Source of the DNA: Burkholderiales bacterium | Lineage (GTDB): Bacteria > Pseudomonadota > Gammaproteobacteria > Burkholderiales > Casimicrobiaceae | Assembly (NCBI GenBank): GCA_031257235.1 | Contig: JAIRPA010000097.1 | Location: 1-12,460 of the forward strand | Direction of reading: 5' to 3' | DNA: 12,460 nucleotides | In this document: piece by piece, positions 10,175 through 12,460 of the stretch | Numbering within the stretch: position 1 is the stretch's first letter | How the letters are laid out: each line of letters starts with the position of its first letter | Made by a program: the position numbers and the translations under genes | Notes under the pieces: model-generated | What the model saw: the letters and a program-made list of their open reading frames with translations, nothing else | What the model was told of the DNA's origin: nothing | Databases searched by the model: none

Positions 10175-10672
10175 TCAGTTGTTTTCCAGAAGGCTACGCA
10201 ACATCCACGCATTTTTTTCATGGATTTGCAGACGTTGAGTGAGTAAGTCTGCGGTGGCTTCGTCTTTTGCCTTGTCTGCCGCGGGGAAGCATTCGCGTGC
10301 GGTGCGAGCCGCCGCTTCGTTGCCGGCCACCAAAAGGCGAATCATTTCTTCGGCGTTGGGAACGCCGGTGGTTTCTTTAATCCGCGAACGTTTGTTGAAT
10401 TCAGAAAAGGTACCGACGGCGTAAATGCCCAACGAGCGAATCCGCTCCGCGACGACATCGGTGGCGTTCCAAAGTTCGGTGTATTGTCCTTCAAACATCA
10501 AGTGCAAGGTGTTGAACATGGGACCGGTCACGTTCCAATGAAAATTATGGGTTTTCATGTAGAGCGCGAAGGTATCCGCGAGCAGATTGTTCAAGCCTTC
10601 GCCAATTTTGACGCGATCTTTCTCATCAATGCCAATATCAATAACTTGTCGAGATAACTTGTTTGTCTTCAT
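10175..10672 (-). CDS. dps: Dps family ferritin-like DNA-protection protein
   Basis: Dps proteins form 12-subunit shells that oxidise Fe(II), store the iron and shield DNA from peroxide. The 165-residue protein has the family signature THNFHWNVTGPMF then LHLMFEGQY. Ligands expected at the inter-subunit ferroxidase site are His45, His57, Glu61, Asp72 and Glu76 (TDVVAERIRSLG). The C-terminus, LQIHEKNAWMLRSLLEN, is the usual last helix. The N-terminal tail has Lys2, Lys5 and Arg8, so modest DNA binding is possible but not shown. The start is supported by AAAGGAG (10686-10680) seven bases before the ATG. It faces gltD tail to tail. A weak promoter, TTGCAA then TAATCC with a 16-base spacer, lies upstream within 10706-10733; I see no clear OxyR site. 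Confidence 0.95.
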   Translation of the reverse strand: MKTNKLSRQVIDIGIDEKDRVKIGEGLNNLLADTFALYMKTHNFHWNVTGPMFNTLHLMFEGQYTELWNATDVVAERIRSLGIYAVGTFSEFNKRSRIKETTGVPNAEEMIRLLVAGNEAAARTARECFPAADKAKDEATADLLTQRLQIHEKNAWMLRSLLENN

Positions 10673-10786
10673 AGGGTCACTCCTTTCGTGAATGAAGTTG
10701 ACGGATTAGGGCAACCTAAGACCTTTGCAAAACCGCTACATTGAAGTTGCCTTCCGAGTAGCGTCATCTTACCGCAATCAAAGCGG

Positions 10787-10805
10787 CGCGCTTTCATCCT
10801 GCGCG
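10787..10805. terminator. Possible hairpin between trmJ and dps
   Basis: CGCGC (10787-10791) pairs with GCGCG (10801-10805) around nine bases. It lies 24 bases after the trmJ stop on the minus strand. The T-rich side (10806-10820) is on the plus strand, so as a terminator it would better serve plus-strand transcription, where no gene is seen. Weak evidence. Confidence 0.25.
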
Positions 10806-10828
10806 ATTTTATTTTCTTTTCAAGGCGA

Positions 10829-11680
10829 TTACTTTTTTGCGGGATGATGATTTAAAGACGGATTTTCCTGCCGGTTTTTGTCCATTAAACGATCCATTTG
10901 GGACAATATTCCGCGCAAAATATTGACCTCATCGTGCTCCGGCTTGGCGCGTGCAAAAAGTCTTGCCAATCGCGGCATCAGTTTTTTGGGATTTTTAGGA
11001 TTTAAAAAACCGCATTTTGTCAGCGTTTCTTTGGCGTGCGCTTTCAAGCCTTCGAGCTCCTCAAAGGTGGCGGGCTTTTCGCGCGACGCCTGCCAAACGG
11101 TCGTGTTGCCGGAAGCCACACGCAGGGCGTAGGCGGCCACTTGAACGGCTTGCGCCAAGTTGAGCGAGGAATAATTCGGGTTGGCGGGAATCGTCACGGC
11201 GGTTTGACAATACGATAAAGCGTCGTTGGACAAACCGGTCATTTCCGTGCCAAACACCAACGCAATTTCGGGAAGGGGCTGACCGCGATTAAGGATGCTT
11301 GCCTGCGACACACAGGTTTGGGCAAATAAATCCAACGGCATGATTCCGCCGACTAATTCGCGCGGTCTTGCCGAAAAACCGGCGGAGAAGGTCACGCCTT
11401 TTAAAGCGTCCGGCAGGCAATCGACGACCACGACATGGTCTAAAACATCGGTGGCGCCCGATGCCATTGCGGTCGCCTCCGGCGCGGGGAATCGCTTGGG
11501 CGCGACCAAATAAAGACGGGAAAATCCCATGGTGGCCAATGCCCGCGCCGCCGCGCCGATGTTGCCGGGATGGCTGGGACGCTCCAAAACAAAACGGACG
11601 CGGTCGAAAAACGAGGGGTTTTCGGCGTTGCCGCGCGAAGGCGTGTCGCCTAAAGTGTCGGGTAATTTATTTTTAAGCAT
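10829..11680 (-). CDS. trmJ: tRNA (cytidine/uridine-32-2'-O-)-methyltransferase, TrmJ type
   Basis: A SpoU/TrmH-superfamily RNA 2'-O-methyltransferase using S-adenosylmethionine with a knotted fold. TrmJ methylates the ribose of position 32 in the tRNA anticodon loop. All three family motifs are present: RPSHPGNIGAAARALATMGF, LVFGTEMTGLSND and IPANPNYSSLNLAQAVQVAA. A C-terminal extension (DEVNILRGILSQMDRLM) is typical of TrmJ and not of the shorter TrmL. The start is uncertain. I list the ATG at 11680 (283 residues), 23 residues before the first conserved segment, FFDRVRFVLE. A GTG at 11707 with AAGG just upstream is a good alternative. A TTG at 11725 would lie at the predicted transcription start and is unlikely. 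It is transcribed away from rplM. Confidence 0.92.
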   Translation of the reverse strand: MLKNKLPDTLGDTPSRGNAENPSFFDRVRFVLERPSHPGNIGAAARALATMGFSRLYLVAPKRFPAPEATAMASGATDVLDHVVVVDCLPDALKGVTFSAGFSARPRELVGGIMPLDLFAQTCVSQASILNRGQPLPEIALVFGTEMTGLSNDALSYCQTAVTIPANPNYSSLNLAQAVQVAAYALRVASGNTTVWQASREKPATFEELEGLKAHAKETLTKCGFLNPKNPKKLMPRLARLFARAKPEHDEVNILRGILSQMDRLMDKNRQENPSLNHHPAKK

Positions 11681-11707
11681 TTTTGGTGTTTTTCCGGGGG
11701 TAGGCAC

Positions 11708-11737
11708 TTGACCTTTTCCAAACAAAAGTATTACTAT
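11708..11737 (+). promoter_or_regulatory. rplM-rpsI promoter candidate
   Basis: TTGACC (11708-11713), an 18-base spacer and TACTAT (11732-11737). Transcription would start near 11744, giving a 41-base leader. The likely ribosome-binding site, AGGA at 11771-11774, is ten bases from the ATG, a little far. It overlaps the trmJ promoter on the other strand. Confidence 0.55.
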
Positions 11738-11760
11738 AGCCGTTTTTCTAAATTGCCCAA
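11733..11760 (-). promoter_or_regulatory. trmJ promoter candidate, minus strand
   Basis: Read on the minus strand: TTGGGC (11760-11755), a 16-base spacer and TATAGT (11738-11733). Transcription would begin near 11726. The -10 element is the same DNA as the rplM -10 on the other strand. Confidence 0.5.
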
Positions 11761-11784
11761 ACCAAACAGCAGGACAATCAAATT

Positions 11785-12213
11785 ATGAGAACATTTTCAG
11801 CCAAGCCCCACGAAGTCGAACGGGACTGGTACATCGTTGACGGTACCAACAAAGTGTTGGGTCGTTTGGCAAGCCAAATAGCGTTGCGTTTGCGTGGTAA
11901 ACATAAGGCGATCTACACGCCCCACGTGGACACCGGAGATTTTATCATCGTGACCAATGTTGAAAAATTGGTCGTCACCGGCAACAAAGCCACCGATAAA
12001 CTGTATCACCGCCACAGCGGTTATCCGGGCGGGATCACCACCTTTTCGTTTGAAAAATTGCAGGCGCGTTTTCCTGAGCGCATTCTTGAAAAAGCGGTTC
12101 GCGGGATGTTGCCCAAAGGTCCGCTCGGTTACAAAATGATTAAAAAGCTGAAGTGCTATGTCGGCGATGCTCATCCGCATACCGCGCAACAGCCCAAACC
12201 TTTGGACATCTAA
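11785..12213 (+). CDS. rplM: 50S ribosomal protein L13
   Basis: A 142-residue L13, the standard length, an early-assembling protein of the large subunit that binds 23S rRNA. Conserved segments are KVLGRLASQIALRLRGKHK (23-41), TPHVDTGDFIIVTN (45-58), YHRHSGYPGG (74-83) and RGMLPKGPLGYKMIKKLK (106-123). The end HPHTAQQPKPLDI is close to what I recall for Burkholderiales. The ATG at 11785 is the natural family start. It is the first gene of the conserved rplM-rpsI operon, with only three bases between its stop and the next start. Confidence 0.98.
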   Translation: MRTFSAKPHEVERDWYIVDGTNKVLGRLASQIALRLRGKHKAIYTPHVDTGDFIIVTNVEKLVVTGNKATDKLYHRHSGYPGGITTFSFEKLQARFPERILEKAVRGMLPKGPLGYKMIKKLKCYVGDAHPHTAQQPKPLDI

Positions 12214-12216
12214 ATC

Positions 12217-12460
12217 ATGATCGGAAATTATTATTACGGGACAGGTCGCCGCAAAAGCTCGGTGGCTCGTGTATTTTTAAAGCAAGGCAGCGGCGCGATT
12301 GTGGTCAACGGACGCCCCTTGGATGAATTTTTCTCGCGCGAAACCGGCCGCATGATCGTTCGTCAACCGCTGGTGTTGACGCAGCATGAAACCACGTTTG
12401 ACATCATGGTCAACGTGACCGGCGGCGGGGAATCCGGTCAAGCCGGCGCGGTTCGTCATG
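12217..12460 (+). CDS. rpsI: 30S ribosomal protein S9, truncated by the window edge
   Basis: The frame opens with ATG at 12217 and stays open to the window end, giving 81 residues of about 130 expected. It begins MIGNYYYGTGRRKSSVARVF, with FSRETGRMIVRQPL in the middle and VTGGGESGQAGAVRH at the end, all classic S9 segments. S9 sits in the head of the small subunit; its C-terminal tail, which reaches the tRNA in the P site, is outside the window. The three-base gap from rplM and the lack of a promoter show it is co-transcribed. Its ribosome-binding site, possibly GGA at 12204-12206, is inside the end of rplM and weak, which suggests translational coupling. Confidence 0.97.
   Translation, partial: MIGNYYYGTGRRKSSVARVFLKQGSGAIVVNGRPLDEFFSRETGRMIVRQPLVLTQHETTFDIMVNVTGGGESGQAGAVRH

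Overview
The window is most likely chromosomal DNA of a betaproteobacterium. This rests on my memory of ribosomal protein sequences: S20 opening MANSAQARKRARQA, L13 ending HPHTAQQPKPLDI and S9 opening MIGNYYYGTGRRKS all match the Burkholderiales/Nitrosomonadales style better than the gammaproteobacterial one. I cannot name a genus. Coding DNA is moderately GC-rich (34 of 60 bases G/C in 7261-7320), while the left edge is AT-rich (43 of 120 in 541-660).

Layout. Positions 1-776 form a small accessory-looking patch: the C-terminal end of an Rpn/PD-(D/E)XK nuclease-family transposase with a 24-bp in-frame tandem repeat, then an orphan protein on the minus strand with an XRE-like helix-turn-helix end. 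Next come a Tat-exported dienelactone hydrolase (minus), rpsT for S20 (plus, strong promoter and terminator), a TonB energy transducer (plus) and rpmE for zinc-type L31 (plus, own promoter and terminator). A 305-bp gene-free stretch (3591-3895) follows. It holds the rpmE terminator, a long bulged inverted repeat, a second hairpin, a five-unit 7-bp tandem repeat and a candidate gltB promoter. The centre (3896-10070) is gltB-gltD, the two subunits of NADPH-dependent glutamate synthase, 13 bp apart and probably one transcript. An elaborate hairpin lies behind gltD. On the minus strand are a Dps-family ferritin and a TrmJ-type tRNA 2'-O-methyltransferase. The right end is the rplM-rpsI (L13-S9) operon, with rpsI cut by the window edge.

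How the genes fit together. This is mostly housekeeping: ribosome assembly (rpsT, rpmE, rplM, rpsI), ammonia assimilation (gltBD), tRNA modification (trmJ), iron storage and DNA protection (dps) and outer-membrane energy coupling (tonB). Several units have a recognisable promoter of their own, so the order looks like a set of independent transcription units and not one pathway. The trmJ and rplM promoters appear to share the same -10 bases on opposite strands.

I found no CRISPR array, tRNA, rRNA or complete insertion sequence, and no convincing undescribed system. The points most worth a second look are the AT-rich left edge, the intergenic repeats at 3676-3780, the two-tier hairpin behind gltD and the shared trmJ/rplM promoter.
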